The notes below the pieces were generated by a model. The model saw only the letters and a program-made list of their open reading frames with translations, did not search any database and was not told the DNA's origin. This document shows, piece by piece, positions 19,530 to 30,264 of a stretch of DNA of 64,000 nt. A program made the translations under genes and the position numbers. The stretch lies in contig CAVZOY010000004.1 in assembly GCA_963777095.1 (NCBI GenBank), forward strand, positions 124,001-188,000, read 5' to 3'. Position 1 is the stretch's first letter. The number at the start of each line of letters is the position of its first letter. Source of the stretch: CAVZOY01 sp963777095. Lineage in GTDB: Bacteria > Actinomycetota > Actinomycetes > Mycobacteriales > Geodermatophilaceae.

Positions 19530-19974
19530 ATGGCTGACGACCGCATGACCGCGCTCCGCCCGTTCCTCGGCGAATGGCGGCTGGAGACCTCCCTCGCGCC
19601 GCCGGGCGCGGTGCGGGCCTCAGCCGCGCTTCGAGGAGGCCCTCGGCGGGCGGTTCCTCGTCGAGCACTCCGAGGTCGATCTGCCCGAGGCGCCCGACGG
19701 GCTGTGCGTCATCGCCGCGGACCCGGAGGGCACCGGGTACGTCCAGCACTACTTCGACTCCCGCGGGGTCGTGCGGCTGTACGCGATGACGTTCGACGGG
19801 CGGGTCTGGACGCTGCTCCGGGAGGAGGCGGACTTCAGCCCGCTGGACTTCGCCCAGCGGTACACGGGCACGTTCAGCGAGGACGGCGCCACGATCACCG
19901 GACGCTGGGAGATCCGGCATCCCGGCCAGGACTGGGAGACGGACTTCGACCTGTCCTACGTACGGGTGTCCTGA
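19530..19974 (+). CDS. Hypothetical lipocalin-like protein (one frameshift)
   Basis: About 147 residues. It begins MTALRPFLGEWRLETSL (from the in-frame ATG at 19548; an upstream ATG lies at 19530), then shifts by one base near 19612-19625. It continues as RFEEALGGRFLVEHSEVDLP, GYVQHYFDSRGVVRLY, WTLLREEADFSPLDF and ends WETDFDLSYVRVS. The F-L-G-x-W opening and repeated strands fit a small beta-barrel that might bind a hydrophobic ligand, but no ligand can be named. The protein pattern is clean on both sides of the shift. Confidence 0.65.
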
Positions 19975-20019
19975 AACGGACGAGGAGGGCGCCGGCCCGG
20001 CGGCTACCCTGGAGCGGTC

Positions 20020-21969
20020 ATGACTGCTGCCCCGCGCACGCTCCCAGGTGAGTCGCTCTTCCCCCTCCTCGAGCCGCTCCTGGCCCAGGTCCAGAAGCCG
20101 ATCCAGTACGTGGGCGGCGAGCTGAACGCCCAGGTCAAGGAGTGGGACGGCGTCGCCGTCCACTGGGCGCTCATGTACCCCGACGCCTACGAGGTCGGGC
20201 TGCCCAACCAGGGCCTGATGATCCTGTACGAGGTGCTCAACGAGCGCCCCGACGCCCTCGCCGAGCGCACCTACGCCGTCTGGCCCGACCTCGCGGCGCT
20301 GATGCGCGAGCACCGGGTTCCGCAGTTCACCGTCGACGGCCACCGTGCCGTCCGCGACTTCGACCTGCTCGGCGTCAGCTTCGCCACCGAGCTCGGCTAC
20401 ACCAACCTGCTCGAGGCGCTCGACCTCGCCGGCGTTCCGCTGCACGCGGTCGACCGCGACGAGACCCATCCGGTCGTCGTCGCCGGCGGGCACGCCGCGT
20501 TCAATCCCGAGCCGGTGGCCGACTTCGTCGACTGCGCCGTCCTCGGCGACGGGGAGCAGGTCGTCGGTGACATCACCGACGTCGTCCGCGCCTGGAAGGA
20601 GCAGGGCCGCCCCGGCGGGCGCGAGGAGCTGCTCGCCCGGCTCGCCCGCGTGGACGGCGTCTACGTGCCGCGCTTCTACGCGGTCGGCTACGGCCCGGAC
20701 GGCGCGATCGCGGCGGTGACCCGCACGCGGGACGACGTCCCCGTCCGGGTCGGCAAGCGCACCGTCATGGACCTCGACGAGTGGCCCTACCCGAAGCAGC
20801 CGCTCGTGCCGATGGCCGAGAGCGTGCACGAGCGGATGAGCGTGGAGATCTTCCGCGGCTGCACCCGCGGCTGCCGGTTCTGCCAGGCCGGGATGATCAC
20901 CCGTCCCGTCCGCGAGCGGACGATCACCGGCATCGGCTCGATGGTGGACGCCGGGCTGCGGGCGACCGGCTACGAGGAGGTCGGGCTGCTGTCGCTGTCC
21001 AGCGCCGACCACTCCGAGATCGGCCAGGTCGCCAAGGAGCTCGCCGACCGCTACGAGGACTCCAAGGTCAGCCTCAGCCTGCCGAGCACCCGGGTCGACG
21101 CCTTCAACGTCACGCTGGCCAACGAGCTGTCCCGCAACGGACGACGCAGCGGCCTCACCTTCGCCCCCGAGGGCGGCAGCGAGCGGATCCGCCGGGTGAT
21201 CAACAAGACGGTGTCCAAGGAGGACCTCGTCCGCACGGTCACGACGGCGTACGCCAACGGCTGGCGGCAGGTGAAGCTCTACTTCATGTGCGGCCTCCCC
21301 ACGGAGACCGACGAGGACGTCCTGGAGATCGCCGACCTCGCCGTCGAGGTGATCAAGGCCGGCCGGGAGGCCAGCGGGCAGAAGGACATCCGCTGCACCG
21401 TGTCGATCGGCGGGTTCGTGCCCAAGCCGCACACGCCGTTCCAGTGGGCGGCCCAGGCCAGCGCCGAGACGATCGACTCCCGGCTGCGGCTGCTGCGGCA
21501 GCGGATCAACGAGGACCGGCGGATCGGCCGGTCCATCGGCCTGCGCTACCACGACGGCAAGCCGGGCGTCATCGAAGGACTGCTGTCCCGCGGCGACCGC
21601 CGCGTGGGCCGGGTGATCGAGCGCGTCTGGCGCGACGGCGGCCGGTTCGACGGCTGGAGCGAGCACTTCTCCTACGAGCGGTGGACGGCGGCCGCCGCCG
21701 AGGAGCTCGCCGCGTTCGGCGTCGACCTCGACTGGTTCACCACCCGCGAGCGCACCGAGCACGAGGTGCTGCCGTGGGACCACCTGGACTCCGGGCTGGA
21801 CAAGGAGTGGCTCTGGGACGACTGGCAGGAGGCGCTGTCCGAGGAGGAGGTCGCCGACTGCCGGTGGACCCCCTGCTACGACTGCGGTGTCTGCCCGACC
21901 ATGGGCACCGAGATCCAGATCGGTCCCACCGGCCGCAGCCTGCTGCCGCTCACCGTCGTCGGGCGCTGA
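20020..21969 (+). CDS. TIGR03960 family B12-binding radical SAM protein
   Basis: 649-residue radical SAM enzyme. An N-terminal B12-binding-like domain (PDAYEVGLPNQGLMILYEVLN) precedes the iron-sulphur motif CTRGCRFC, with Cys281, Cys285 and Cys288. The C-terminus carries a further Cys set (CYDCGVCP). In Actinobacteria it is always followed by the DUF2344 protein found here, overlapping by one base. The reaction is not established; a tRNA or ribosome modification role is sometimes suggested from its place next to rne. ATG 20020 lies nine bases after TACCCT. Confidence 0.92.
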   Translation: MTAAPRTLPGESLFPLLEPLLAQVQKPIQYVGGELNAQVKEWDGVAVHWALMYPDAYEVGLPNQGLMILYEVLNERPDALAERTYAVWPDLAALMREHRVPQFTVDGHRAVRDFDLLGVSFATELGYTNLLEALDLAGVPLHAVDRDETHPVVVAGGHAAFNPEPVADFVDCAVLGDGEQVVGDITDVVRAWKEQGRPGGREELLARLARVDGVYVPRFYAVGYGPDGAIAAVTRTRDDVPVRVGKRTVMDLDEWPYPKQPLVPMAESVHERMSVEIFRGCTRGCRFCQAGMITRPVRERTITGIGSMVDAGLRATGYEEVGLLSLSSADHSEIGQVAKELADRYEDSKVSLSLPSTRVDAFNVTLANELSRNGRRSGLTFAPEGGSERIRRVINKTVSKEDLVRTVTTAYANGWRQVKLYFMCGLPTETDEDVLEIADLAVEVIKAGREASGQKDIRCTVSIGGFVPKPHTPFQWAAQASAETIDSRLRLLRQRINEDRRIGRSIGLRYHDGKPGVIEGLLSRGDRRVGRVIERVWRDGGRFDGWSEHFSYERWTAAAAEELAAFGVDLDWFTTRERTEHEVLPWDHLDSGLDKEWLWDDWQEALSEEEVADCRWTPCYDCGVCPTMGTEIQIGPTGRSLLPLTVVGR

Positions 21970-22735
21970 TGGCCCGCCAGCCCGACGGGCCCCCGCCGCC
22001 GCCGACCGTGCAGCGGCTGCGGATCCGCTACGCCAAGCGCGGCCGGCTGCGCTTCGCCTCGCACCGCGACCTGGCCCGTGCGCTGGAGCGCGCGCTGCGC
22101 CGGGCGCAGGTGCCGATGGCCTTCTCCGCCGGGTTCACGCCGCATCCGAAGATCAGCTACCTCGGCGCGGCACCCACGGGCGCGGCGAGCGAGGCCGAGT
22201 ACCTCGAGATCGGGCTCGCCGAACGGCGGGACCCCGAGGCGATCCGGGCCGCGCTGGACGCCGCGCTGCCGCCGGACGTCGCCGTCCTGGAGTGCGTGGA
22301 AGCCGCCGAGGGCGGCGGCTCGCTGGCCGACCGCATCGACGCCTCCGCCTGGCGGGTGGAACTCCCGGGCGTGGCCCTGGCCGACCTGGCGCCCGCCGTG
22401 GAGAAGTTCCTGGCCGCCGACCTGGTGACCGTCGCCAAGCGCACCAAGAACGGGCTGCGCGACATCGACGCCCGTGCGGCCGTGACCAGCGCGTCCGCGG
22501 TCGAGGAGGCAGGTTGTGCCATACTGCACATGGTCGTCCGGCAGGTAACGCCCTCCGTGCGACCCGACGACGTGTTGGCCGCACTGGCTGCCGTCGCCGA
22601 CCTGCGCCCGCCGTTGCCCCCCGGGCCGTGCGTGCGGCGCAAGGCCGGCTCGACGACAGCGGGACCGTGGCCGATCCGCTCGGTCCTGATCGCGCGGCGC
22701 GCACCCGCTGCCAGGGGGAACACGCTCCGGTCTGA
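21969..22735 (+). CDS. DUF2344 (TIGR03936) protein (one frameshift)
   Basis: Companion of the preceding radical SAM enzyme. It starts on the last base of that gene's stop codon. Residues RLRIRYAKRGRLRFASHRDL and AFSAGFTPHPKISYLGAAP are the family hallmarks. The frame shifts in a run of six C near 22618; the true end then reads RAVRAAQGRLDDSGTVADPL and stops at 22735, giving about 255 residues. In some bacteria the two proteins are fused into one. A run-length error is the obvious cause of the shift. Confidence 0.85.
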
Positions 22736-22972
22736 CCGAGCGGCCCCCGGGCGCTTGCGCCGTCGCGCGACACGGCTGCCAGACGTGCCGCACCCGCACC
22801 ACCCGGTCACCACCGCGACAGCCCGTCGCACCCGGTGGCCGCCACAGACTTCGCAGGTCGGGCCGCCCTCCTCATCAGGGCGGCGACCCGCCCGGCCAGA
22901 CCCCGCGTTCCTGCGCGGCCGCCAGTCCTCCGGGATCGGCGCCCGGGAGCGCACAAGGAGGCGACAGCCCCG

Positions 22973-25878
22973 ATGAACGACAACGACCCCACCGACACCG
23001 CCGAGCGCACCGAGCAGGACGCGGTCGACGAGCAGGGCCCCGACACCGACGCCGCGGCTCCTCCGGCCGCAGCGCCGGACCCGGGAGCCGAGGCGACTCC
23101 CGACGACGGAGGCCGACGAACCGGCCGACGAGCCGGCCGACGAGCCGGCCGGCGAGGTCGCGGCCGAGCCCGCGGCCGACGAGGTCCCGGTCGACGACGA
23201 GCCGGAGGCCCGCTCACCGTTCGGCGCCCAGTTCAGCTCTCCGGAGCCGACCGCGGTGGTCGCCCGCCCCCGCCGCCGCGCGACCCGGCCCGTCGCCGCG
23301 CCCGACCCCGACTCGGTCGAGCCGGAGGCGGCCCCCGCCGCCATCCCGGCCTTCATCAGCTTCGTCGCGCCCGCGGCCGACGTCGTGCCCCCGCCGCGCC
23401 GGCGCAGCCGACGCGCGGCCGCCGAGGCGCCGGAGGAGCCGGAGGAGATCGAGCTCGTCGAGGAGACCGCCGACGAGGACGAGGCACCCCGCTCGCGCCG
23501 CGGCCGCTCGCGCCGCCGCTCCGGCGGCCGGGCCGCGGCCGCCGACACCGAGGCCGTGGCCGACGTCGAGGACGTCGACGCGGACGAGGAGTCCGACGAC
23601 GAGGACCGCGACGAGGATCGCGACGAGCCCGCCGGCGGCAGCCGCCGTCGCCGCCGTGGACGCCGCGGCCGCGGTCGCGGCCGCACCGCCGAGGACGGCG
23701 AGGGCGAGGACGGCGACGAGGCGACCGACATCGAGGACGTCGACGACGCCGAGACCGAGACCGGCGACGAGGCCGACACCTCGGACGACGAGGAGGGTGC
23801 GGGCTCGAGCACCCGCCGCCGGCGGCGCCGTCGTCGCCGGGGCGGCAGCGAGGGCAGCACCGCCGACGAGGCCGACGACGACGACCGTCCGGAGCGGGCC
23901 GGCCGCAACGGCCGGCTGACCAGCGACGACGACGTCCGCGGCGTGGCCGGCTCGACCCGGCTCGAGGCCAAGCGCCAGCGCCGCCGCGACGGCCGCGACA
24001 CCGGCCGCCGCCGCGCGCCGATCCTCACCGAGGCCGAGTTCCTGGCCCGCCGCGAGGCCGTCGACCGCGCGATGGTCATCCGCCAGAAGGGCGACCGCAC
24101 CCAGATCGCCGTGCTCGAGGACGACGTCCTGGTCGAGCACTACGTCACGCAGGCGCAGGCGACGTCCTTCGCGGGCAACGTCTACCTCGGCCGCGTCCAG
24201 AACGTGCTGCCGAGCATGGAGGCGGCCTTCGTCGACATCGGCAAGGGGCGCAACGCCGTCCTCTACGCCGGTGAGGTCAACTGGGAGGCCGCCGGCCTGT
24301 CGGGCAAGCAGCGCTCGATCGAGCAGGCGCTGAAGTCCGGCGACAAGGTCCTGGTCCAGGTCACCAAGGACCCGATCGGCCACAAGGGCGCCCGGCTCAC
24401 CCAGCAGATCAACCTGCCCGGCCGGTTCCTGGTCTACGTGCCCGGCGGATCGATGACCGGCATCAGCCGCAAGCTCCCCGACACCGAGCGGACCCGGCTC
24501 AAGGACATCCTCAAGCGGATCGTCCCCGAGGACGCCGGCGTGATCATCCGGACCGCGTCCGAGGGCGCCTCCGAGGAGGAGCTCACCCGCGACGTCAACC
24601 GGCTGACCGCGCAGTGGGAGGTCATCCAGAAGAAGGCCGAGACCTCCAGCAACGCGCCGACCCTGCTCTACGGCGAGCCCGACCTGGCCATCCGCGTCAT
24701 CCGCGACGTCTTCAACGAGGACTTCAAGGAGCTCGTCGTCCAGGGCGGACGACGCGTGGGACACCGTCGAGGCCTACGTCGCGCACGTCTCGCCGGAGCT
24801 GTCCGGCCGGCTGACCCGCTACACCGGCACCGGCGACGTGTTCGCCGACCGCCGCATCGACGAGCAGCTGACCAAGGCGCTCGACCGCAAGGTGTGGCTG
24901 CCCTCGGGCGGCTCGCTGGTCATCGACCGCACCGAGGCCATGACCGTCGTCGACGTCAACACCGGCAAGTTCGTCGGCTCCGGCGGCAACCTCGAGCAGA
25001 CGGTCACGCGCAACAACATGGAGGCGGCCGAGGAGATCGTCCGCCAGCTCCGGCTGCGCGACATCGGCGGCATCATCGTCATCGACTTCATCGACATGGT
25101 CCTGGAGAGCAACCGCGACCTCGTGCTGCGGCGGCTCACCGAGTGCCTGGGCCGGGACCGGACCAAGCACCAGGTCGCCGAGGTCACGTCGCTGGGCCTG
25201 GTCCAGATGACCCGCAAGCGGGTCGGCCAGGGCCTGCTCGAGGTCTTCTCCGAGCCGTGCGAGCACTGCCGCGGCCGGGGCGTCCTCGTGCACACCGAGC
25301 CGGTCGACGAGAAGCGTCGCGGTGGCGGTGGCGGTGGCGGTGGTGGCAACGGCTCCGGGGGCAACGGCAGCCCCGGCGGCAGCGGTCGGCGCGAGCGCTC
25401 GTCCGGTCGGGACGGCGGCGGCGGCGGCAAGGACAGCGCCACGGACAGCACCAAGGACGGCGCCACGGACGTTCCGGTCGACACCGCGGCGGACGTCGAG
25501 ACCCCGGACACTCCCGCCGACGACGAGGGCAGCACCCGCTCCGGCGGCCGCCGCACCCGCGGCCGGCGCAACCGCGGACAGTCGGGGGAGGAGCGCGCCG
25601 CCGAGGACGCCGCCGTCCTCACCGCGGTCCGGTCCACCGCCGACGACGCCGAGGTCGACGCCCGCGACGCCGTCCAGGCGGCGCTCGACGCGCAGCCGGC
25701 GGAGGCAAGCGTGGCGGAGCCGGCGGCGCTCGACGAGCTGCCCCAGGTCGCCGAGCCGGTCGAGCCGAGACCGGAGGACGTGGACCCGGTGCAGGAGCAC
25801 GGAAGCGATCCGGTACCGGCCGCCGCGCGGCCGCGCCGTCGCCGCGCGGCCAGCCGTCCGGCCGGCCCGCCGGTGTAG
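22973..25878 (+). CDS. rne: Ribonuclease E/G (two frameshifts)
   Basis: Endonuclease central to mRNA decay and rRNA/tRNA maturation. About 967 residues if repaired. A long acidic, Arg-rich disordered N-terminus is followed by the S1 domain (GNVYLGRVQNVLPSMEAAFV) and the catalytic DNase I-like part with DVNTGKFVG; the Zn-link is CEHCRGRG. The C-terminal tail is Gly/Arg-rich. ATG 22973 has AAGGAGG upstream. One-base shifts fall near 23110 (in a CGACGAGCCGGC repeat) and near 24750 (VVQG then DDAWDTVEAYV). Both sides are intact, so error is likely. Ends in TAG. Confidence 0.93.
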
Positions 25879-26058
25879 AGCAGGTCGACCGGGGCCGCGT
25901 CGACCGGCGCGGCTCCGCTCGGGTACGCTGGTCGGGTTGCTCCGTCCCGGGCCGGGCACCTCGCGGTGCCGCCTGGCGGGCGGGCAGCTCGTCCCGCAGA
26001 CCGGTGGTCCGCACCGGTCTGCGCGCAGGACATGAAGGCATCGATCGAGGAGTTCGTG

Positions 26059-26370
26059 GTGTACGCAGTCGTCAAGGCCGGTGGCCGCCAGCACAAGGTG
26101 GCCGTGGGCGACCGGTTCACGGTCAACCGTCTCGCCGGTGAGGCGGGCGACACCGTCGCCCTCCCCGCGCTGCTCCTGGTCGACGGCGACACCGTCACCA
26201 GCGACGCGCAGGCCCTGGCGGGCGTGACCGTGACCGGCGAGATCGTCGGTCACGCCAAGGGCCCGAAGATCCGCATCCACAAGTTCAAGAACAAGACCGG
26301 CTACCACAAGCGGCAGGGGCACCGTCAGCCCCTCACCGACGTCGTGGTCCGCGACATCACGAAGGGCTGA
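26059..26370 (+). CDS. rplU: 50S ribosomal protein L21
   Basis: 103 residues, normal length. The N-terminus VYAVVKAGGRQHKVAVGD and the GHAKGPKIRIHKFKNKTGYHKR block are diagnostic. GTG 26059 (or the GTG at 26056) follows GAGGAG; the upstream 180 bases after rne hold its promoter and leader, with no gene. It is followed after seven bases by rpmA, the universal pair. Confidence 0.96.
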   Translation: MYAVVKAGGRQHKVAVGDRFTVNRLAGEAGDTVALPALLLVDGDTVTSDAQALAGVTVTGEIVGHAKGPKIRIHKFKNKTGYHKRQGHRQPLTDVVVRDITKG

Positions 26371-26377
26371 CGACGAC

Positions 26378-26635
26378 ATGGCACACAAGAAGGGCGCTTC
26401 GTCCTCCCGCAACGGCCGCGACTCGAACGCGCAGCGCCTCGGCGTCAAGCGCTTCGGCGGCCAGGTCGTCAAGGCCGGCGAGATCATCGTCCGGCAGCGC
26501 GGCACCCACTTCCACCCCGGCCTCGGCGTCGGCCGCGGCGGCGACGACACGCTGTTCGCCCTCGCGCCGGGCGCGGTGACCTTCGGCACGCGGCGCGGTC
26601 GCAAGACCGTCTCCATCTCCGCGGTCGAGGCCTGA
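26378..26635 (+). CDS. rpmA: 50S ribosomal protein L27
   Basis: 85 residues. MAHKKGASSSRNGRDSNAQRLG is the classic start, without the cleavable N-terminal extension found in Firmicutes; its N-terminus reaches the peptidyl transferase centre. Co-transcribed with rplU. A strong hairpin follows 20 bases downstream. Confidence 0.97.
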   Translation: MAHKKGASSSRNGRDSNAQRLGVKRFGGQVVKAGEIIVRQRGTHFHPGLGVGRGGDDTLFALAPGAVTFGTRRGRKTVSISAVEA

Positions 26636-26655
26636 ACCTCTCCGCAACCAGCTTG

Positions 26656-26688
26656 CGAGCGCACGGGCCCGATCGGCCCGTGCGCTCG
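26656..26688 (+). terminator. Hairpin between rpmA and obgE
   Basis: A perfect 14-base stem (26656-26669 with 26675-26688) around CGATC. No long T-run follows. Probably a terminator or attenuator that lowers obgE relative to the ribosomal genes. Confidence 0.75.
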
Positions 26689-26716
26689 TGGCGTTGTGAT
26701 CGGTAGGTAGGAATCC

Positions 26717-28235
26717 ATGGCGGCCTTCGTCGACCGGGTGGTCGTGCACGTGGCCGCGGGCAACGGCGGCCACGGCGTGGCCTCGGTCCACCGCGAGAAG
26801 TTCAAGCCCCTCGGCGGCCCCGACGGTGGCAACGGCGGCGACGGCGGGGACGTGATCCTCGAGGTCGACCCCAACGTCCACACGCTGCTCGACTTCCACC
26901 ACCACCCGCACCAGAAGGCCGGCAACGGCAAGCCCGGGGCGGGGAGCAACCGCAGCGGCGCCAGCGGCGAGGACCGGGTGCTGCGCGTGCCCGGAGGGCA
27001 CCGTCGTCAGCACGCCCGACGGCCGGCAGATCGTCGACCTGGTCGGCGCCGGCACCCGCGTGGTGCTCGCCGCCGGTGGCAAGGGCGGCCTCGGCAACGC
27101 CGCGCTGGCCAACTCGCGGCGCAAGGCCCCCGGCTTCGCGCTCCTCGGTGAGCCCGGGGAGGCCTTCGACGCGGTCATCGAGCTCAAGAGCATCGCCGAC
27201 GTCGGCCTGGTCGGCTTCCCGTCCGCGGGCAAGTCGTCGCTGGTCTCGGCGATGTCCGCGGCACGCCCGAAGATCGCCGACTACCCGTTCACCACCCTGG
27301 TGCCGAATCTCGGCGTGATCCGCTCCGGCGACACCGTCTACACGATGGCCGACGTCCCGGGGCTGATCCCCGGCGCCTCGACGGGCAAGGGGCTGGGCGT
27401 GCAGTTCCTCCGGCACGTCGAGCGCTGCGCGGTGCTCGTGCACGTGGTCGACATGGCGACGATGGAGCCCGGCCGCGACCCCGAGAGCGACATCGTGGCG
27501 CTCGAGCACGAACTGGCCCTGTACTCGGATGGGACGGCCAGCGGCGACGAGCTCGACCTGGTGGGCCGGCTGCGCATCGCCGTCCTCAACAAGATCGACG
27601 TCCCGGACGCCCGCGAGCTGGTGGACCTCGTCCGCGCGACGCTGGAGGCGCGCGGCCTGCAGGTGTTCGCCGTGAGCGCGGCGACGGGGGAGGGGCTGAC
27701 GGAGTTCGGCTACGGCCTCGCGGCGGCCGTCGAGCAGCACCGCGCCTCGCTCCCGCCGGCGGAGCCCGCGCGCGTCACCGTGCGCCCGCGCGCCGTCGAC
27801 GACAGCGGCTTCACCGTCGAGCGCGACCCCGCGGACCCGGACACGTTCGTGGTCCGGGGCGCCAAGCCCGAGCGCTGGGTCCGGCAGACCGACTTCACCA
27901 ACGACGAGGCGGTCGGCTTCCTCGGCGACCGGCTCAACCGGCTGGGCGTCGAGGACGAGCTGACGAAGGCCGGCGCGCGCGAGGGCGACGCGGTGACCAT
28001 CGGCGACGTGTCGTTCGACTTCGAGCCCACGTTGCCCGCCGGCACGCTGTCGGCCGAGGAGACCGCAGGCCTGGGCGGCCGCGGCACCGACGTCCGCATC
28101 GACGCTCCGCACCGCATCCGCGCCCACGAGCGGCTCGCGGCCAAGAAGGCGCGGCGGACGCCCTACGAGGTGTCGGACGAGGGCTGGACCGACGAGCAGC
28201 TCGCCGAGCTGGAGGGCTCGGAGGACGACTCATGA
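26717..28235 (+). CDS. obgE: GTPase ObgE/CgtA (one frameshift)
   Basis: Essential GTPase for large-subunit assembly and stress signalling. About 505 residues if repaired, including the C-terminal OCT domain seen in Actinobacteria. N-terminal glycine-rich Obg fold (GGPDGGNGGDGGDV), G1 GFPSAGKSS, G3 DVPGLIPGAS and G4 NKIDV. One extra base lies near 26993, where CCCGGAGG stands for expected CCCGAGG (P-E-G-T). Overlaps proB by four bases. The same GGAG-type insertion recurs in rsmE. Confidence 0.94.
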
Positions 28236-29356
28236 GCGGACAGCGGCCCGAGATCTCGGGCGCGCACCGCGTGGTCGTCAAGGTCGGCTCGTCGTCGCTG
28301 ACCACGCTGCCCGGCGGCCTGGACGAGCATCGGCTGGTCGCCCTGGTCGACGTCCTCGCCGCCCTGCGGGCCGCGGGTCGCGAGGTCGTGCTGGTGTCGT
28401 CCGGCGCCATCGCCGCCGGCCTGGCCGCGCTCGGCCTCGACCGCCGCCCGCCGGACCTGGCCACCGCCCAGGCGGCCGCGAGCGTCGGGCAGCTGCGGCT
28501 GGTGCAGACCTACGCCGACGCCTTCGCCCGCCACGGCATCACCGTCGGGCAGGTGCTGCTCACCGCCGACGACCTCACCCGGCGCGGGCACTACCGCAAC
28601 GCCCGGCAGACCGTCGAGCGGCTGCTGGCCCTGGGCGTCCTGCCGATCGTCAACGAGAACGACACGGTGGCCACCGAGGAGATCCGGTTCGGCGACAACG
28701 ACCGGCTGGCCGCGCTGGTCGCGCACGTCGCGGTCGCCGACGCGCTGCTCCTGCTCTCCGACGTCGACGGCGTCTACGACGGCGACCCGCGCACCGGTCC
28801 GGCGTCCCTGATCGACACGGTGCGCTCGCCCGCGGACCTGGCCGCCGTCACCCTCGGCACGGCCAGCCGCAACGGCGTGGGCACCGGCGGGATGGCGACC
28901 AAGGTCGAGGCGGCGCTGATCGCCTCGGGCGCGGGCGTGCCCGTGGTGGTCACCTCGACCAAGGCCGCGCCGGCGGCGCTGGCCGGGGAGCCGGTGGGCA
29001 CGCTGTTCGCCGTCACCGGCCGCCGGCCCAGCGCGCGGCAGTTCTGGCTGCGCTACGCCAGCCGGCCGCGCGGTCGGCTGGTCCTCGACGACGGGGCCGT
29101 GCGCGCGGTGCGCGAGCGCAACGCGTCCCTGCTGGCCGCCGGCATCACCGGCGTGGTCGGCGAGTTCCTGGCCGACGACCCGGTCGAGCTGGTCGGCCAG
29201 GACGGTCTCGTCGTCGCGCGCGGCCTGGTCGCCTACGACGCCCGCGAGATGCCGGGCCTGCTCGGCCGCAAGACCGGCGACCTCGCCCCGGAGTACCGCC
29301 GCGAGGTGGTGCACCGCGACGAGATGGTGCTGGTCGGACGCCGTTCGCAGGCCTGA
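28232..29356 (+). CDS. proB: Glutamate 5-kinase
   Basis: First step of proline synthesis: phosphorylates glutamate. 374 residues, with the amino-acid-kinase domain (VVVKVGSSSLTT, SSGAIAAG, NENDTVATEEIRFGDND) and a C-terminal PUA domain from about residue 280. ATG 28232 overlaps the obgE stop. Its partner proA lies 3.7 kb further on, beyond def and the zinc operon. Confidence 0.95.
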   Translation: MSGQRPEISGAHRVVVKVGSSSLTTLPGGLDEHRLVALVDVLAALRAAGREVVLVSSGAIAAGLAALGLDRRPPDLATAQAAASVGQLRLVQTYADAFARHGITVGQVLLTADDLTRRGHYRNARQTVERLLALGVLPIVNENDTVATEEIRFGDNDRLAALVAHVAVADALLLLSDVDGVYDGDPRTGPASLIDTVRSPADLAAVTLGTASRNGVGTGGMATKVEAALIASGAGVPVVVTSTKAAPAALAGEPVGTLFAVTGRRPSARQFWLRYASRPRGRLVLDDGAVRAVRERNASLLAAGITGVVGEFLADDPVELVGQDGLVVARGLVAYDAREMPGLLGRKTGDLAPEYRREVVHRDEMVLVGRRSQA

Positions 29357-29368
29357 CAGACTCCGGTC

Positions 29369-29866
29369 GTGGCCATCCGTCCCATCCGCGAGCTCGGTGA
29401 CCCGGTGCTCCGCACGCCCGCCGACGAGGTGCGCGCCTTCGACAAGGAGCTCGCCGCCCTCGTCCGCGACCTCGAGGAGACCGTCGACCACCCGGGCCGC
29501 GCCGGGCTCGCCGCCCCGCAGATCGGGGTGAGCGCCCGCGTGTTCTCGTACAACATCGACGGCGTCATCGGCCACCTGGTGAACCCGAAGGTGGTCGAGC
29601 TGTCCGAGGAGATCCAGGACGGCGACGAGGGCTGCCTGTCGGTGCCGGGCATCTGGGCGCCCACCGTGCGCGCGATGCACGCGGTCGTCGAGGGCTTCGA
29701 CGTGCACGGCGAGCCGCTCCGCCTCGAGGGCAGCGAGCTCATGGCCCGCTGCCTGCAGCACGAGGTCGACCACCTCGACGGCAGGGTCTTCCTCGACCGG
29801 CTGACCGGCGACCCGCGCAAGCAGGCGTTCCGGATGCTCCGCGAGCGGACCACCGGCGTCTCCTGA
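29369..29866 (+). CDS. def: Peptide deformylase
   Basis: Removes the formyl group from new proteins. 165 residues. All three motifs are present: GLAAPQIG (46-53), EGCLS (87-91) and QHEVDH (130-135); metal ligands Cys89, His131 and His135. GTG 29369 has CAGACT six bases upstream and no ribosome binding site, so leaderless initiation is likely. Convergent with zur, eight bases apart. Confidence 0.95.
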   Translation: MAIRPIRELGDPVLRTPADEVRAFDKELAALVRDLEETVDHPGRAGLAAPQIGVSARVFSYNIDGVIGHLVNPKVVELSEEIQDGDEGCLSVPGIWAPTVRAMHAVVEGFDVHGEPLRLEGSELMARCLQHEVDHLDGRVFLDRLTGDPRKQAFRMLRERTTGVS

Positions 29867-29874
29867 CGGTCGGC

Positions 29875-30264
29875 TCAGCTCCGCTCGGCGCACCGCGCGC
29901 AGGTGCCGAACACCTCGAGGCGGTGGCCGACGTCGCGGAAGCCGTGCTCGGCGGCGATCCGCGCCGCCCACCGCTCGACCGGCGGGTCGGCCACCTCGAC
30001 GGTGTGGCCGCAGGAGCGGCAGAGCAGGTGGTGGTGGTGCTGCGGCGAGCAGCGCCGGTACGCCGCCTCCCCGTCGTCGCCGCGCAGCACGTCGACGTCG
30101 CCGGCGTCGACGAGGGCCTGCAGCCCGCGGTAGACCGTCGCGAGGCCCACCGGCTCGCCGCGCTCGCGCAGCCGCGCGTGCAGCTCCTGCGCCGACCGGA
30201 AGCCGGCCGGCTCCTCCAGCACCGCGAGCAGCGCGCTGCGCTGCCGGGTCGTGCGGCCGGTCAC
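29875..30264 (-). CDS. zur: Zinc uptake regulator, Fur family
   Basis: 129-residue Fur-type repressor. An N-terminal winged helix (LATVYRGLQALVDAGDV) is followed by the His-rich metal site SPQHHHHLLCRSC and a structural zinc site formed by Cys82, Cys85, Cys122 and Cys125. It overlaps the end of znuB by four bases in a znuA-znuC-znuB-zur operon, so zinc specificity is the natural reading. It should bind the box at the znuA start and thus control its own operon. Confidence 0.92.
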   Translation of the reverse strand: MTGRTTRQRSALLAVLEEPAGFRSAQELHARLRERGEPVGLATVYRGLQALVDAGDVDVLRGDDGEAAYRRCSPQHHHHLLCRSCGHTVEVADPPVERWAARIAAEHGFRDVGHRLEVFGTCARCAERS